From an uncultured Lentisphaeria bacterium (lineage in GTDB: Bacteria > Verrucomicrobiota > Lentisphaeria > Victivallales > UBA1829): 64,000 bases of DNA. The position numbers were made by a program, and so were the translations under genes. The stretch is taken from the NCBI GenBank assembly GCA_949282305.1, contig CASDPB010000060.1, positions 1 through 64,000 of the forward strand. Reading direction: 5' to 3'. The notes under the pieces are model-generated. The model was not told the origin of the DNA and did not search any database. It saw nothing but the letters and a program-made list of their open reading frames with translations. Positions 34,966 through 44,504 of this stretch are shown piece after piece; positions within the stretch are counted from its first letter, which is position 1, and the number at the start of each line of letters is the position of its first letter.

Positions 34966-36723
34966 ATGTATGACATCATAATCAGAGTCCCGGAGAATGA
35001 GCCGGTTTCCGGACAGCTGGGCAGCGGGATTTATATTGTCGGTTCCGGCGCCGATTCCCATATCCAGCTGGATGCGGACGGCGTTTCTCCCCGTCATTGT
35101 CAGCTGATGGTGGAGGAGGACGGAATCAAGGTTCTGGATCTGGGGTCGAATACGGGAACTTTCCTGGACGGGGAGCGTCTGGGAACCGGAGCGAAAGAAG
35201 TGCTGCCCGGCGATGAAATCCGTATCGGAGGCATCGTCATTGAGTTCCCGATGAAGGAGCCGGAACCCATTGACGCCCGGCCGCTGGTCAATGCGGAGTC
35301 TTCTGAGCCGTCCCGGGAGGAGACACCGCCGTCTGCCGCCGATTCCATCGAAAGCAGACTGGAGACGATTTCCTCTCCGGGGCACAGCGGAGTGGAGATT
35401 CTGGCAGTTTCCGGCGTGCCGTTCGAGCATCGCCCGCTTTTGCAGGAGATCAAAAAGCGCGCCCATGCGGAACTGATCAAACGCCTGAATCTGAAGCGCC
35501 TCGTGATGAGCGGCACTTCGGACAACGAACTGAACAAAAGAGCGGCGAATACGATTCATGAGATCATTGAGGAAATCTCCATCCCCCTGCCGGAAGGCAT
35601 CACCAAGGAGCTGATCGAACGGGAACTGCTTCACGAGGCGATCGGACTGGGACCGCTGGAAGAGTTGATCGCGATGCCGTCCATTACGGAAATCATGGTG
35701 AACGGTCCCGATCATATTTATGTGGAATACAAGGGAAAGCTCCATCGGACGGATATGGCGTTCGCGGACAACAATCAGGTGATTGCGGCGATTGAGCGCA
35801 TCGTATCGCCCCTCGGCAGACGCATAGATGAAAGTTCTCCGATGGTGGACGCCCGTTTGAAGGACGGTTCCCGCGTGAACGCGATCATTCCACCGCTTTC
35901 TCTTGTGGGACCCTCCATCACGATCCGTAAGTTCTCAAAGGTTCCGCTGAAAGTGGAGGATCTGATCCGGTTCGGTTCCATCTCCGCGGACATTGCCCAT
36001 TTTCTTGATATCTGCGTGAAACTGCGCAAGAACATTGTGATCTCCGGCGGAACCGGTTCCGGAAAGACGACTCTTTTGAACATTCTGAGCGGATTTCTGC
36101 CGGATACGGAGCGCATTCTGACGATTGAAGACGCCGCCGAACTCCAGTTGAGGCAGGATCATGTCGTGAGGCTGGAGGCGCGCCCGGCAAACATCGAAGG
36201 CAAAGGCGAGATCAGCATCCGCGATCTCGTGAAGAACGCACTGCGAATGAGACCGGACCGCATTGTGATCGGCGAGTGCCGCGGCGGCGAGGCGCTGGAT
36301 ATGCTTCAGGCGATGAATACCGGTCACGACGGTTCGCTGACGACCATTCACGCAAACTCGCCGCGCGATGCTCTTTCCCGTCTTGAGACTCTGGTTCTGA
36401 TGGCGGGATTCGACCTGCCGCTGCGTGCGATTCGCGAACAGATTGCCTCGGCAATTGCAATCATCGTGCAGATTTCCCGTGAAAAGGACGGTTCCCGCAA
36501 GGTGACTCATGTCAGCGAGATTACGAAAATGGAGGGCGAGATCATTACCATGCAGGATATTTTCGTATTCAAACAGGACGGCTGGGACAAGGACGGGAAG
36601 ATGACCGGTCGCTATGTGCCGACGGGCAGCATTCCGACCTTCATGGACGATATCAAACGCGCCGGGATGAATCTGGACATTGCCATGTTCAGCAAGGGCG
36701 CCGGAAATGGAGGGCTCCGATGA
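34966..36723 (+). CDS. cpaF: FHA-CpaF fusion: Tad secretion ATPase
   Basis: A 585-residue protein joining an N-terminal FHA domain (about residues 10-95; SPRHC and GSNTGT, the phospho-threonine pocket) to a CpaF/TadA secretion ATPase. Walker [10 protein letters not shown] lies near 361-369; [11 protein letters not shown] and the TTIHANSP His-box follow near 437-465. CpaF powers assembly of Flp/Tad filaments on the cytoplasmic face. Most CpaF proteins have no FHA domain; this fusion suggests control by Thr phosphorylation, perhaps by a kinase such as the one at 15439. Its ATG overlaps the next gene start by ATGA at the 3' end. Confidence 0.93.
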   Translation: MYDIIIRVPENEPVSGQLGSGIYIVGSGADSHIQLDADGVSPRHCQLMVEEDGIKVLDLGSNTGTFLDGERLGTGAKEVLPGDEIRIGGIVIEFPMKEPEPIDARPLVNAESSEPSREETPPSAADSIESRLETISSPGHSGVEILAVSGVPFEHRPLLQEIKKRAHAELIKRLNLKRLVMSGTSDNELNKRAANTIHEIIEEISIPLPEGITKELIERELLHEAIGLGPLEELIAMPSITEIMVNGPDHIYVEYKGKLHRTDMAFADNNQVIAAIERIVSPLGRRIDESSPMVDARLKDGSRVNAIIPPLSLVGPSITIRKFSKVPLKVEDLIRFGSISADIAHFLDICVKLRKNIVISGGTGSGKTTLLNILSGFLPDTERILTIEDAAELQLRQDHVVRLEARPANIEGKGEISIRDLVKNALRMRPDRIVIGECRGGEALDMLQAMNTGHDGSLTTIHANSPRDALSRLETLVLMAGFDLPLRAIREQIASAIAIIVQISREKDGSRKVTHVSEITKMEGEIITMQDIFVFKQDGWDKDGKMTGRYVPTGSIPTFMDDIKRAGMNLDIAMFSKGAGNGGLR

Positions 36724-37601
36724 ATCTGACGATCCTTGCCAGTCTCTGTGCCGGAATTGCCGTGACCTGCACTGCGCTTGTTTTCGTGGAATTCTTTTCG
36801 ACGCTTTCCGCCCGCTACCGGGAACGCTTCATTCAGGAAACTTCCGTGGAAATGGACGATGTTCTCCTGAATATGCCGCCGTCCAAGATTCTGGATGTGA
36901 GTCTGGCGCTTTCCGCCGCATGTGCCGCTGCCGCGGTGCTTGCCGTCGGATTTCTGGTGGAGAACATGACCGTGATGAAAGGCGTGGTTGCGGCGCTGCT
37001 TGCCGCGGTTCTTGCGTTTCCTGCGCCGCGTCTGCTGCTGCGGCATCTGCGGAAACAGCGGCTTGCGAAATTCAATGAACAGCTGGAGGATGCCCTGCTG
37101 TCGATCAGCGGTTCCTTGAAGGCGGGATTCAGCATCAATCAGGCGCTTGAGGTGATTGCGAATGAAAACCGCAAGCCGCTTTCCTCCGAATTCAGCCTGC
37201 TGATGCACGAAATTCATCTCGGCGTGTCTCTGGACGATGCTCTGGACAAGATGGTGGCGCGCTTGAACTGTCCGGATTTTGAGCTCGTCGCAATTTCGAT
37301 TATTACGGCACGCCAGACCGGCGGCGAACTTACTTCCATCCTGGAGCGCCTGGCGTCCGTGATTCGCGAACGTGTCCGCATTACCGGAAGGATCAAGGCT
37401 CTGACGGCGCAGGGACGGATGCAGGCTGTCATCATCGGGCTCATGCCCTGGGCGCTTTTCGCCGCCATGATGTACATTGCCACGGACATGATGATGAATT
37501 TCTTTTCCAGTCTGCCCGGCATTCTCTGCATCATCGTCGTGATTGTGCTTGACGTATCCGGTTTCCTGCTGATCCGCAAGATAACCGCCATTGATATCTG
37601 A
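36720..37601 (+). CDS. tadB: Tad assembly membrane protein TadB
   Basis: A 293-residue type II secretion F-domain membrane protein. Hydrophobic helices lie near residues 5-25, 60-80, 85-105 and the C-terminus (about 245-285). The F domain contains LEDALLSISGSLKAGFSINQ and ARQTGGELTSILERLA. TadB and TadC form the inner-membrane platform driven by CpaF. The start overlaps the CpaF stop (ATGA) and TadC follows after 14 bases. Confidence 0.9.
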   Translation: MNLTILASLCAGIAVTCTALVFVEFFSTLSARYRERFIQETSVEMDDVLLNMPPSKILDVSLALSAACAAAAVLAVGFLVENMTVMKGVVAALLAAVLAFPAPRLLLRHLRKQRLAKFNEQLEDALLSISGSLKAGFSINQALEVIANENRKPLSSEFSLLMHEIHLGVSLDDALDKMVARLNCPDFELVAISIITARQTGGELTSILERLASVIRERVRITGRIKALTAQGRMQAVIIGLMPWALFAAMMYIATDMMMNFFSSLPGILCIIVVIVLDVSGFLLIRKITAIDI

Positions 37602-37615
37602 AGGAGAAAACGCTT

Positions 37616-38494
37616 ATGGTTCTTACACTGCTCGCTTCTCTCTGCGCCGCGATTTCCGCGGGCTGTATCTTTCTCCTGTTTTTCGATCTTGTCCGCATGA
37701 TTGAAATTGAAAAACGGGATGACGAGATGCACGAATACAAGCGCCTTCCGCTGATTTTCCGTTTTTTCCTTCCGCTGGTTTCCAATGTGGGGTTTGTCGC
37801 GAACCTGCCGCTGTTTGACGTTTCGCGCAGGAGCACGGAGGAGATGATTCAGATGGCGAGTCTTGACCACGCCGTTTCCGGGCGGCGTTTCTTTGCATTG
37901 AAAATATTCATGGCGTTTTTCGGTTTTCTGCTGTTCATTGTGTTTGCGTTGATGGACAACGCCCTTTCCGGACTGCTTCTCGGCGTGGCGTTCGCAGTTT
38001 ATCCCTCCGTCTGGCTGAAGCAGATTGTCGCCAGGCGTCATCTTTCGATTCTGAAGGCTTTGCCGAATGTTCTGGATCTGCTTACGCTTTCCGTCGAGGC
38101 TGGAAAAGATTTTCTGACGGCGCTTCGGGATATTATGGCGCGGCGTAAAGAGGACCCGCTCGGAGAGGAATTGAACCGGGTGCTTCATGAAATCCAGCTC
38201 GGGAAAGGGCGCCAGGCTGCTTTGAAGGAGATGAGCGAACGGGTGCGCCAGCCGGAACTTTCATCGGTCGTGAACGCGATTGTCCAGGCGGATGAGCTTG
38301 GCGTGAGCATCGGGCAGCTGCTGCGGATTCAGGGGGATCAGCTCCGCAACAAAAGGTTTGTCCGGGCGGAGAAACTGGCAAACGAGGCTCCGGTCAAGAT
38401 TCTGTTTCCGGTCGTGGTGTTTATTTTTCCGTCGGTGTTCATTATTCTGATCGGGCCGATCGTCTATCAGGCGTTGAGAACGTTGGCGAGGTAG
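37616..38494 (+). CDS. tadC: Tad assembly membrane protein TadC
   Basis: A 292-residue F-domain protein, the usual partner of TadB. Helices lie near residues 3-25, 95-130 and 262-285. The F domain contains LPNVLDLLTLSVEAGKDFLT and QADELGVSIGQLLRIQ, with the downstream RVRQPEL segment. TadC is normally paired with TadB directly downstream, as here. AAGGAG lies 7-8 bases before the ATG. Confidence 0.9.
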   Translation: MVLTLLASLCAAISAGCIFLLFFDLVRMIEIEKRDDEMHEYKRLPLIFRFFLPLVSNVGFVANLPLFDVSRRSTEEMIQMASLDHAVSGRRFFALKIFMAFFGFLLFIVFALMDNALSGLLLGVAFAVYPSVWLKQIVARRHLSILKALPNVLDLLTLSVEAGKDFLTALRDIMARRKEDPLGEELNRVLHEIQLGKGRQAALKEMSERVRQPELSSVVNAIVQADELGVSIGQLLRIQGDQLRNKRFVRAEKLANEAPVKILFPVVVFIFPSVFIILIGPIVYQALRTLAR

Positions 38495-38500
38495 GACGGC

Positions 38501-38926
38501 ATGATCTGCAATCTGACGAAAAAGACCGTGATCTCTTTCCGGACGGAATGCGCCATTGGACTCTGGCAGCGGGCAAGGGGAATGATCCGGCGGAATTTTG
38601 ACGTTTTTGATGCGATGGTGTTCGACCGGTGCAATTCGATTCATACGTGTTTCATGTCAATGCCTCTGGATGTGATTTTCGTCGGACGGGATCTTAAAAT
38701 CTTGAAAACGGTGAAGAATTTGATGCCGTGGCGGCTGTTTGTATGTTGCAAAAAAGCATATTATGTGATAGAATTACCTCCTGGTGCAATAGAACGGACC
38801 CGCAGTGCCTGCGGTGATATTGTGGATCTGGCGGCAGTGATGGATGCCAGGACGGAAAGAGAGTTCGGCAGTGCTCTGCTCCGGCGGAACGCCGGGAGCG
38901 CGGTCCGGTGTGAAAAAAAGGATTGA
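38501..38926 (+). CDS. DUF192 family protein
   Basis: A 141-residue DUF192 protein. Family pattern visible: RARGMIRR, FDRCNSIHTCFMSMPLDVIF, ending in VIELPPGAIERT. Many DUF192 proteins are exported, but this one has no signal peptide and probably stays in the cytoplasm. The function of the family is unknown; members do appear in some Tad gene clusters. It is 6 bases after TadC and 3 before the FHA gene, so it is co-expressed with the assembly machine. Confidence 0.85.
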   Translation: MICNLTKKTVISFRTECAIGLWQRARGMIRRNFDVFDAMVFDRCNSIHTCFMSMPLDVIFVGRDLKILKTVKNLMPWRLFVCCKKAYYVIELPPGAIERTRSACGDIVDLAAVMDARTEREFGSALLRRNAGSAVRCEKKD

Positions 38927-38929
38927 GAT

Positions 38930-40432
38930 ATGGTGAAACTTTATTTTCTGAATGGCCCCCGTACCGGAGAGTCGACGGAGGTGCCGCAGTCCGGAGTCAG
39001 CATCGGCAGGGAGACGGACAATGATGTTCAGCTTCTTGTCGGAGGCGTTTCGCGTTATCACGCAAAAATCAGCCTGAATCCCGCAGGAAAGTGGCGCATT
39101 GAGGACCTGGGCAGCACCAACGGGACGAAACTCAACGGCAATCCGTTGACGATGCCTTCGCTTCTGAGGGATGGCGATCTGATCGTTGTGGGCGACCAGG
39201 TGCTGCGTTTCAGCGAGGAGAATGCCGGAACAGCGGAGAAGACCGCGGAACTGCTGGAAGAGCAGACCCCGAAAAAGAAGAAGCCGCAGGTCATTTTCCA
39301 TACGTCCCGCCCGGTTTCCTCCATACCGCAGGACAGCGCGCCTGCCGGGAGCGGACCGTCTGAACCGCCGCGGAAAGAGAGTTCTCCGAAAAAACTGGTG
39401 ACGATTTCCGTCCCGCCCGTGAAAACTCCCCCCGCCTCGGAAAAAAACTCTGCGGCAGCGCCGGATATCAATAATCTTTTTTCCGGAAAGAAAGAGGAGA
39501 AAAGCGTTCCCGAACGTCATTTCCTGCGTCGCGGAAATATCCTGTTCACTATAGGCGTGGTCGGGATTGCCGTGATCTTTGTCAGCCTGTTTCTGATCTT
39601 TGACTCGCCTCCTGCCGGGAACAGTGCTCCGGCGGTTTCCGTTTCCCTGTCGGACCGCAATCCGTTCTACCTGAATTACGAGAAACAGATTGTGTCCAGG
39701 GACAATGTGTTCCGCTTTGCCTTGAAGGTGGAAGACAATTCCGCGGTTTTCCGGCTGGACGACCTGAAACACCGGCGGCATTTCGTCCGCAAAATCGGCG
39801 AAGTCAATCAGGAGTATCTGAAAACTCTGCTCAGTTCAATCAAAGAGACAGACTTCATGAAATTGGAGGAGGAAGAACCTTCCCCCTCCGCCGACGGTGT
39901 GGATGAAACCCGTTCCCTGACCGTCAGTTACGGTCCTTATCTGAACAGCATCACAGTGCGCAACAATTATCCGAAAAGCTCTTTTGAGGCGATTGAAATG
40001 GCGGTGGACCGCTTCGCCGAGGATTACGGACTGAAAACGGTTTCGCTGTCTGCCGAGGAAATGCGTGATGAGGCGGAGAAGGCGTTCCTGAAAGCGGAAG
40101 ACCTGTTTGCCAATTATCAGGCGCGCCCGGATAATCTGCGCAACGCGATTCTGCGTTATCAGATTGCGGTCGAGTTTTATGAGCAGTTCGATCCGCCGCC
40201 GAAAGAGTTGAACCTTGCTTCCAGGCATCTGAAAGAGGCGGAGGGAATTCTCCGCAAGATGATTAAGGACGCGGAAACGAATATCAATATCCTGTTCCGC
40301 AGGAGGCAGTATGCGGAGGCTGCGCAGGAGTGTCAGAAACTGATGGAATATCTGGATCCGGACAGCAAGCCTTATCAGAAAGCGCGTGCCAATAAAATCA
40401 AACTTGAAACTTTAGCGAGCGAAAAGAGATGA
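38930..40432 (+). CDS. FHA-domain membrane protein of Tad operon
   Basis: A 500-residue protein. An N-terminal FHA domain (about residues 10-98) is canonical: SIGRETDNDV, SRYHAKI, STNGTKLNG. A low-complexity Pro/Ser/Lys linker (about 105-200) leads to one transmembrane helix (about 205-225; GVVGIAVIFVSLFLIF). A periplasmic, helix-rich C-terminal region follows (about 240-500). It would join a cytoplasmic phospho-Thr sensor to a periplasmic domain, possibly coupling kinase signals to assembly. Its stop overlaps the PEGA gene start by ATGA. Confidence 0.88.
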   Translation: MVKLYFLNGPRTGESTEVPQSGVSIGRETDNDVQLLVGGVSRYHAKISLNPAGKWRIEDLGSTNGTKLNGNPLTMPSLLRDGDLIVVGDQVLRFSEENAGTAEKTAELLEEQTPKKKKPQVIFHTSRPVSSIPQDSAPAGSGPSEPPRKESSPKKLVTISVPPVKTPPASEKNSAAAPDINNLFSGKKEEKSVPERHFLRRGNILFTIGVVGIAVIFVSLFLIFDSPPAGNSAPAVSVSLSDRNPFYLNYEKQIVSRDNVFRFALKVEDNSAVFRLDDLKHRRHFVRKIGEVNQEYLKTLLSSIKETDFMKLEEEEPSPSADGVDETRSLTVSYGPYLNSITVRNNYPKSSFEAIEMAVDRFAEDYGLKTVSLSAEEMRDEAEKAFLKAEDLFANYQARPDNLRNAILRYQIAVEFYEQFDPPPKELNLASRHLKEAEGILRKMIKDAETNINILFRRRQYAEAAQECQKLMEYLDPDSKPYQKARANKIKLETLASEKR

Positions 40433-41775
40433 AGAAGAATATGAAGAAACTGTTTTCCGTGCTGTCCGTCCTTTCTCTGGCGTTCTTCTTTGCTGCCGGA
40501 TGCGGGGAGAAGAAAGCGGAAGTGAGAAAACCGAAACTGGACATTATATCGACGCCGGCGGGAGCGACAGTGTCGCTGCTCGGAAAAGAGCGGGGCATGA
40601 CGCCGTTCCATTGTTCGCTGCTGCCGTCCACTTACATCGTCAAACTTGAAAAGCCCGGCTATAAGACGGAACTGGTCAAGGTGGAGGTCAAGCAGGGAAC
40701 GGACAGGAAGATTGACGTGACGCTGAAACCCGTCACCGCGTCCGTGATGCTGACCAGTGTTCCCACTGCGGCTCCGGTGATTTTCCAGGGGAAAAAGATA
40801 GGAGAGACTCCGCTTGTGATCAAGGATCTGCCCTATGGGGAATATTCCGCCGAGCTTGCCAAGAGCGGTTATACGAAACGGACGGTTTCCTGGAAAATGG
40901 ATGAGGACGGACGTCCCCTTCAAATCAGGACGGATCTTGCTTCCAATGTCGGCACATTGAAAATCACCTCCAGTCCTTCCGGCGCAACCGTCACTTTGGA
41001 CGGCACCGTAATGGGGCGCACACCTTTCTCTGAACGCATTGAGGAAGGGCGGCACAATCTGGAAATTTCCAGGGACGGCTATGTCACTTTGAAACAGGTT
41101 GTGACAGTGACGCGCCGTCAGGAGACGTCATTGAAGGATGTGAAACTTGAGATTATTCCCAGCACGCTGAAGATTACTTCTACGCCGTCCGGCGCAAGAG
41201 TCTTTGTGAATGAAAAACAGTATTCGGATACCCCGATGGAGCTTAAGCAGCTGAGTCCCGGCGTCTATAAGATCCGTCTGGAGAAGGAAGGCTATGATCC
41301 GGCGACGCGCGATGTCACGGTCACGGCGGGCAATGAGCTCGAAGTCGCCTTGAATCTGGACAGCAACACCGGGGGGATTGATCTTGTGACGGTTCCCGGC
41401 TACATCACGATTTATCTGGACGGCAAAATGGTGGGAACAAGCGAACCGGACCCCGCCAATCCCGGCATGTCCAAACTGCTTTCACTCCGCAACCTGAGCA
41501 TGGGGAAGCATGTTGTTACAATTGCCCATAAGCGTGCCCGTCCCGAAAAACGCTCCTACTCGGTTGAGATTAAAAAAGGTGAGGTCAAGCGTCTGCCGAA
41601 TCTCACGCTTTGGATACCGAATGTCAAGCTGACACTGAAATCCGGTCTGACGAGGGTCGGGCGTCTCGCCTCGAATTTGAAAGATGAAATCATGTTCGAG
41701 CCGGAACCCGGTGTAAAGCAGTCTTACAAAAAAGCGGCGATCAGTGATATTGAATATCTGAAAGCCAATGAATAA
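40429..41775 (+). CDS. PEGA-repeat lipoprotein of Tad operon
   Basis: A 448-residue lipoprotein: signal and lipobox FAAGC with Cys25. It then carries five PEGA-type beta repeats, starting near residues 36, 104, 178, 240 and 305. Typical phrases are STPAGATVSLLGK, SSPSGATVTLDG and STPSGARVFVNE, each followed by G-T/E-TP and a PG.Y..LEK.GY element. PEGA domains are extracytoplasmic and often bind surface structures. It may be an outer-membrane or surface component of the machine and partly make up for the missing secretin or pilotin; that is speculation. Confidence 0.9.
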   Translation: MKKNMKKLFSVLSVLSLAFFFAAGCGEKKAEVRKPKLDIISTPAGATVSLLGKERGMTPFHCSLLPSTYIVKLEKPGYKTELVKVEVKQGTDRKIDVTLKPVTASVMLTSVPTAAPVIFQGKKIGETPLVIKDLPYGEYSAELAKSGYTKRTVSWKMDEDGRPLQIRTDLASNVGTLKITSSPSGATVTLDGTVMGRTPFSERIEEGRHNLEISRDGYVTLKQVVTVTRRQETSLKDVKLEIIPSTLKITSTPSGARVFVNEKQYSDTPMELKQLSPGVYKIRLEKEGYDPATRDVTVTAGNELEVALNLDSNTGGIDLVTVPGYITIYLDGKMVGTSEPDPANPGMSKLLSLRNLSMGKHVVTIAHKRARPEKRSYSVEIKKGEVKRLPNLTLWIPNVKLTLKSGLTRVGRLASNLKDEIMFEPEPGVKQSYKKAAISDIEYLKANE

Positions 41776-41796
41776 ACGTCATGAAGAAGGAATAAA

Positions 41797-42339
41797 ATGA
41801 TTTTAGCGATTTCTCTGATTGTCTGCATCCTCATTTCCGCATTGATCGCGGTGGCAACGGGATGCCTGATCCGGCCGGCAAGCCTGAAAAAATGGGAGGC
41901 GCTGCCTCGGCAGCGCGGTGCGGGAGCGGTGCTCGGACTCCTTGCACTTCTGTTTTTCATTCCGAATGTGGAGCCGATGTTTTCCGCAAAGGAAAATCTT
42001 GTGCTTCTCGTGATTGCCGCCGTTGTCCTGACGGTGCTCTGCTATTTGTATCTGGATTACCTGTTTTCCCGTGCCTTTGCGGGGGCGTTGATCCTGATTG
42101 CGCATTTCATGCTCAGCATTTCCTATGCCGCGGACTTGAAGTATTCATCGTTTTTCGCCTTCATGTGTTTTGTGGTCGGAACGATCGGAATCTTCATTTC
42201 CGCCAAGCCGCACTGGATGCGTGACTGGATCCGCAAAATTGCCGCCAGCACAAAGTGGCGCATTGTTTCCACGGCAGTTCCGGTGCTTTTCGCAGTCGCT
42301 TCGCTGATTCTTGTGATCCAGTTGAAAGGAGCATCATGA
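41797..42339 (+). CDS. Six-helix membrane protein, unknown
   Basis: A 180-residue integral membrane protein that I do not recognise. About six hydrophobic helices lie near residues 1-24, 42-60, 68-90, 93-115, 118-138 and 155-178. There are no obvious motifs or signal peptide. It sits 21 bases after the PEGA lipoprotein, with AAGGA before the ATG, and its stop overlaps the rsmG start. A role with the Tad-like machine is suggested only by position. Confidence 0.75.
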   Translation: MILAISLIVCILISALIAVATGCLIRPASLKKWEALPRQRGAGAVLGLLALLFFIPNVEPMFSAKENLVLLVIAAVVLTVLCYLYLDYLFSRAFAGALILIAHFMLSISYAADLKYSSFFAFMCFVVGTIGIFISAKPHWMRDWIRKIAASTKWRIVSTAVPVLFAVASLILVIQLKGAS

Positions 42340-42998
42340 TTCCGGTCCCGTCTGAGTCTGCAACAGCATTTCTCCGTGCCTGCCGCCCCGCTGATTTCGA
42401 TGGATTCCTGAAGAAGATGGCGCTTCTCGGCGAACTGCTTTACGAGACGAATGAATCCTTCAATCTTACGGCGGTCAGGCCGGACGGTTTCTGGTGCAGA
42501 CATATTGCCGATTCGCTTTCCCCCGCATTTGCGATGCCGGATTTTTTCAGGACGCCGAAACATATCTGCGATCTCGGCTGCGGCGCGGGATTCCCGTCGC
42601 TGGTGCTTGCGGCGGCGTTTCCGCACTGTTCCTTCACATCGGTGGATTCCACCCGCAAGAAGGTCGATTATGTGAATGCAGCCGCGGAACGGCTGGAACT
42701 GAAGAATCTGAAGGCTGTCCATGCGCGCGGAAATGAGCTGGGGCGCAAGGTGCCGTATCAACATGCCTATGAATGCGTGACGGCGCGTGCCGTTGCTTCC
42801 TCGGAGATTCTGATCCGTGAAAGTTCAGGGCTTCTGAACCGCCGCGGCTGTCTGATGGTTTACCGGACTCCGGCGCAGTATGAAACCGAACTCGCCTTTC
42901 TTGAGAAAAACAGGAAAACATCTTTTGAAACGACGGATACCTTCACACTCCCGGAGGATGCCGGCACCCGTCTGTTTCTGCTGATCCGCGTCAGATAG
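42336..42998 (+). CDS. rsmG: 16S rRNA (guanine527-N7)-methyltransferase
   Basis: A 220-residue SAM-dependent methyltransferase. Motif I is CDLGCGAGFPSL (residues 78-89). NLTAVR and the upstream FWCRHIADSL are typical of RsmG. It methylates N7 of G527 in 16S rRNA. I chose the ATG at 42336, with AAAGGAG 5 bases upstream and an ATGA overlap with the previous gene. It is the last gene of the Tad-like operon, an unusual position: rsmG is more often with gidA/parAB. Confidence 0.93.
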   Translation: MIPVPSESATAFLRACRPADFDGFLKKMALLGELLYETNESFNLTAVRPDGFWCRHIADSLSPAFAMPDFFRTPKHICDLGCGAGFPSLVLAAAFPHCSFTSVDSTRKKVDYVNAAAERLELKNLKAVHARGNELGRKVPYQHAYECVTARAVASSEILIRESSGLLNRRGCLMVYRTPAQYETELAFLEKNRKTSFETTDTFTLPEDAGTRLFLLIRVR

Positions 42999-43131
42999 CG
43001 GAGGGTCTGCGGAACTTCTTCCGGCAACGGCGTCCGGGAGTTCATGCCGGTTTTCCGTGGAAAGAGAGAATGTGCCTCTCCTTGCCGGCAGGATCGGACG
43101 CCGCCGCCAACCCTCATGCGGAATGCCTGGT

Positions 43132-44151
43132 TCAGTCCGCCCATTCCGTGATGGCGGCAACACACGCGCAGTCCACGATGTCATCGGCGGAGCATCCGCG
43201 GGAAACGTCCATGAAGGGTCTGCGGAGTCCCTGCGCCAGCGGTCCGATGGCGGTTGCGCCGGCGAGACGTTCGGTGGCTTTGTAGATGCTGTTGCCGCAG
43301 TTCAGGTCGGGGAAGACAAGCACGTTGCAGTGTCCGGCGATTTTGGAGTCGGGCGCCTTTTTCGCGGCGATTTCCGGCAGAATGGCGGCGTCGAACTGAA
43401 GTTCTCCTTCGATTGCGAGATCGGGCGCGAGCGCTTTGGCTTTGGCGGTCGCTTCCACGACTTTGTCAATGATCGGGTCATGCGCGGAACCCTTTGTCGA
43501 ACAGCTGATCATACCGACTTTGGGTTCGCCGCCGACAAGTTCCCTGAATGTTTTTGCCGTGGTGACGGCGATTTCCGCAAGCTGGTCTGCATTCGGATTG
43601 ATGTTCATGCCGCAGTCCGCATAGACGAATACACCGTTGTAGCCCCATTTGGTGTCGGGCATCTGCATGATGAAGCAGGAGGACGCCGTCTTGATGCCGG
43701 AAGCTGTCTTGAAGAGCTGAAGCGCCGGGCGTGTCTTGGATGCCGTGTTGTGGTTGTAGCCTTTGGGATTGCCGCCGCCGGAGACATACCCGTGGGCGTC
43801 GCCCGCCATGACCATGGTTGCGGAGAAGAAGCAGGTGTCCTTAAGAGCCTTGCGCGCCTGTTCCGGGGTCATGCCTTTTTTCTTGCGGAGCTCGCAGACG
43901 AGATCAATGTATTTCTGCAGGTCGGGAGTCTTTTCGACATCGACAATTTCAACTCCGTCGAGACAGATTCCGTTTTCCGCCGCAAGTTTGACGATTGCAT
44001 CGGCATCACCGACAAGGACGGGTTTTGCATAACCGGTCTGCACAAGTTTTTCCGCGGCTTTGAGATTTCTCGGATCATCGCTTTCCGTGAGACAGATTTT
44101 CTTTCCGAGCGTTTTTGCTTTCGCACGGATTTGTTCCAGGACGTTTGGCAT
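43132..44151 (-). CDS. pta: Phosphate acetyltransferase
   Basis: A 339-residue enzyme interconverting acetyl-CoA and acetyl phosphate. The C-terminal half carries the family signature VLVFPDLNCGNSIYKATERL and GPLAQGLRRPFMDVSRGCS. It is the short Pta form, without the N-terminal DRTGG/BioD-like domain of E. coli Pta. AAGGA lies 8 bases before the ATG. No ackA is adjacent. It converges with rsmG over 133 bases and supports fermentative acetate formation. Confidence 0.93.
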   Translation of the reverse strand: MPNVLEQIRAKAKTLGKKICLTESDDPRNLKAAEKLVQTGYAKPVLVGDADAIVKLAAENGICLDGVEIVDVEKTPDLQKYIDLVCELRKKKGMTPEQARKALKDTCFFSATMVMAGDAHGYVSGGGNPKGYNHNTASKTRPALQLFKTASGIKTASSCFIMQMPDTKWGYNGVFVYADCGMNINPNADQLAEIAVTTAKTFRELVGGEPKVGMISCSTKGSAHDPIIDKVVEATAKAKALAPDLAIEGELQFDAAILPEIAAKKAPDSKIAGHCNVLVFPDLNCGNSIYKATERLAGATAIGPLAQGLRRPFMDVSRGCSADDIVDCACVAAITEWAD

Positions 44152-44504
44152 TTTTCAGTTCCTTTGTTTTGATGTGAAAGTTGAAATTTCTGCTCTATAA
44201 CTTAACACGTTTTTCCGGAGATTAAAGCCGGGAAAAACTCTTTTGGAGCAAAAAACATCAAAATTGAGCAGAAACTCGCAGAAATGGACTGTGCCGCCGC
44301 CGGAGTGCGGGCAGGGCGCTTGACTTGAGATTTCCTGAAAACGGCTCAGGGCAGGGCGGTGCCCGATGGAGGAGCAAAGGCTCCGACCCGGGACTGACTG
44401 TTCCTCCGCCTTTTTCCGCAGAATATATCTGTCCGAAGTTGAAAACACCGGAGTTTGCATTATTTTGATGCAGGTGCAACACAATAATTTCAAGGGTGAA
44501 AGTC
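44152..44504 (+). promoter_or_regulatory. Pta/Nif11 divergent spacer with terminator-like RNA and promoter
   Basis: This 353-base gap has no gene. On the plus strand a GC-rich segment from 44355 to 44410 can fold (GGCGG 44355-44359 with CCGCC 44406-44410; GAGGA 44369-44373 with TCCTC 44402-44406; inner GGAG/CTCC). TTTTT follows at 44411-44415, as in an intrinsic terminator. Downstream is a promoter for the Nif11-like gene: TTGAAA (44439-44444) and TATTTT (44461-44466), 16 bases apart. A short terminated RNA or the end of a leader is possible. I find no match to 4.5S, 6S or RNase P RNA. Confidence 0.45.

Noticed and set aside
34144-42998. Complete Tad pilus locus
   Set aside because: Pilin, TadE/F, secretin, TadZ and prepilin peptidase genes are not present in or around the operon.
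44341-44416. 4.5S (SRP) or 6S RNA
   Set aside because: The conserved SRP tetraloop region and the 6S bubble layout are not present.
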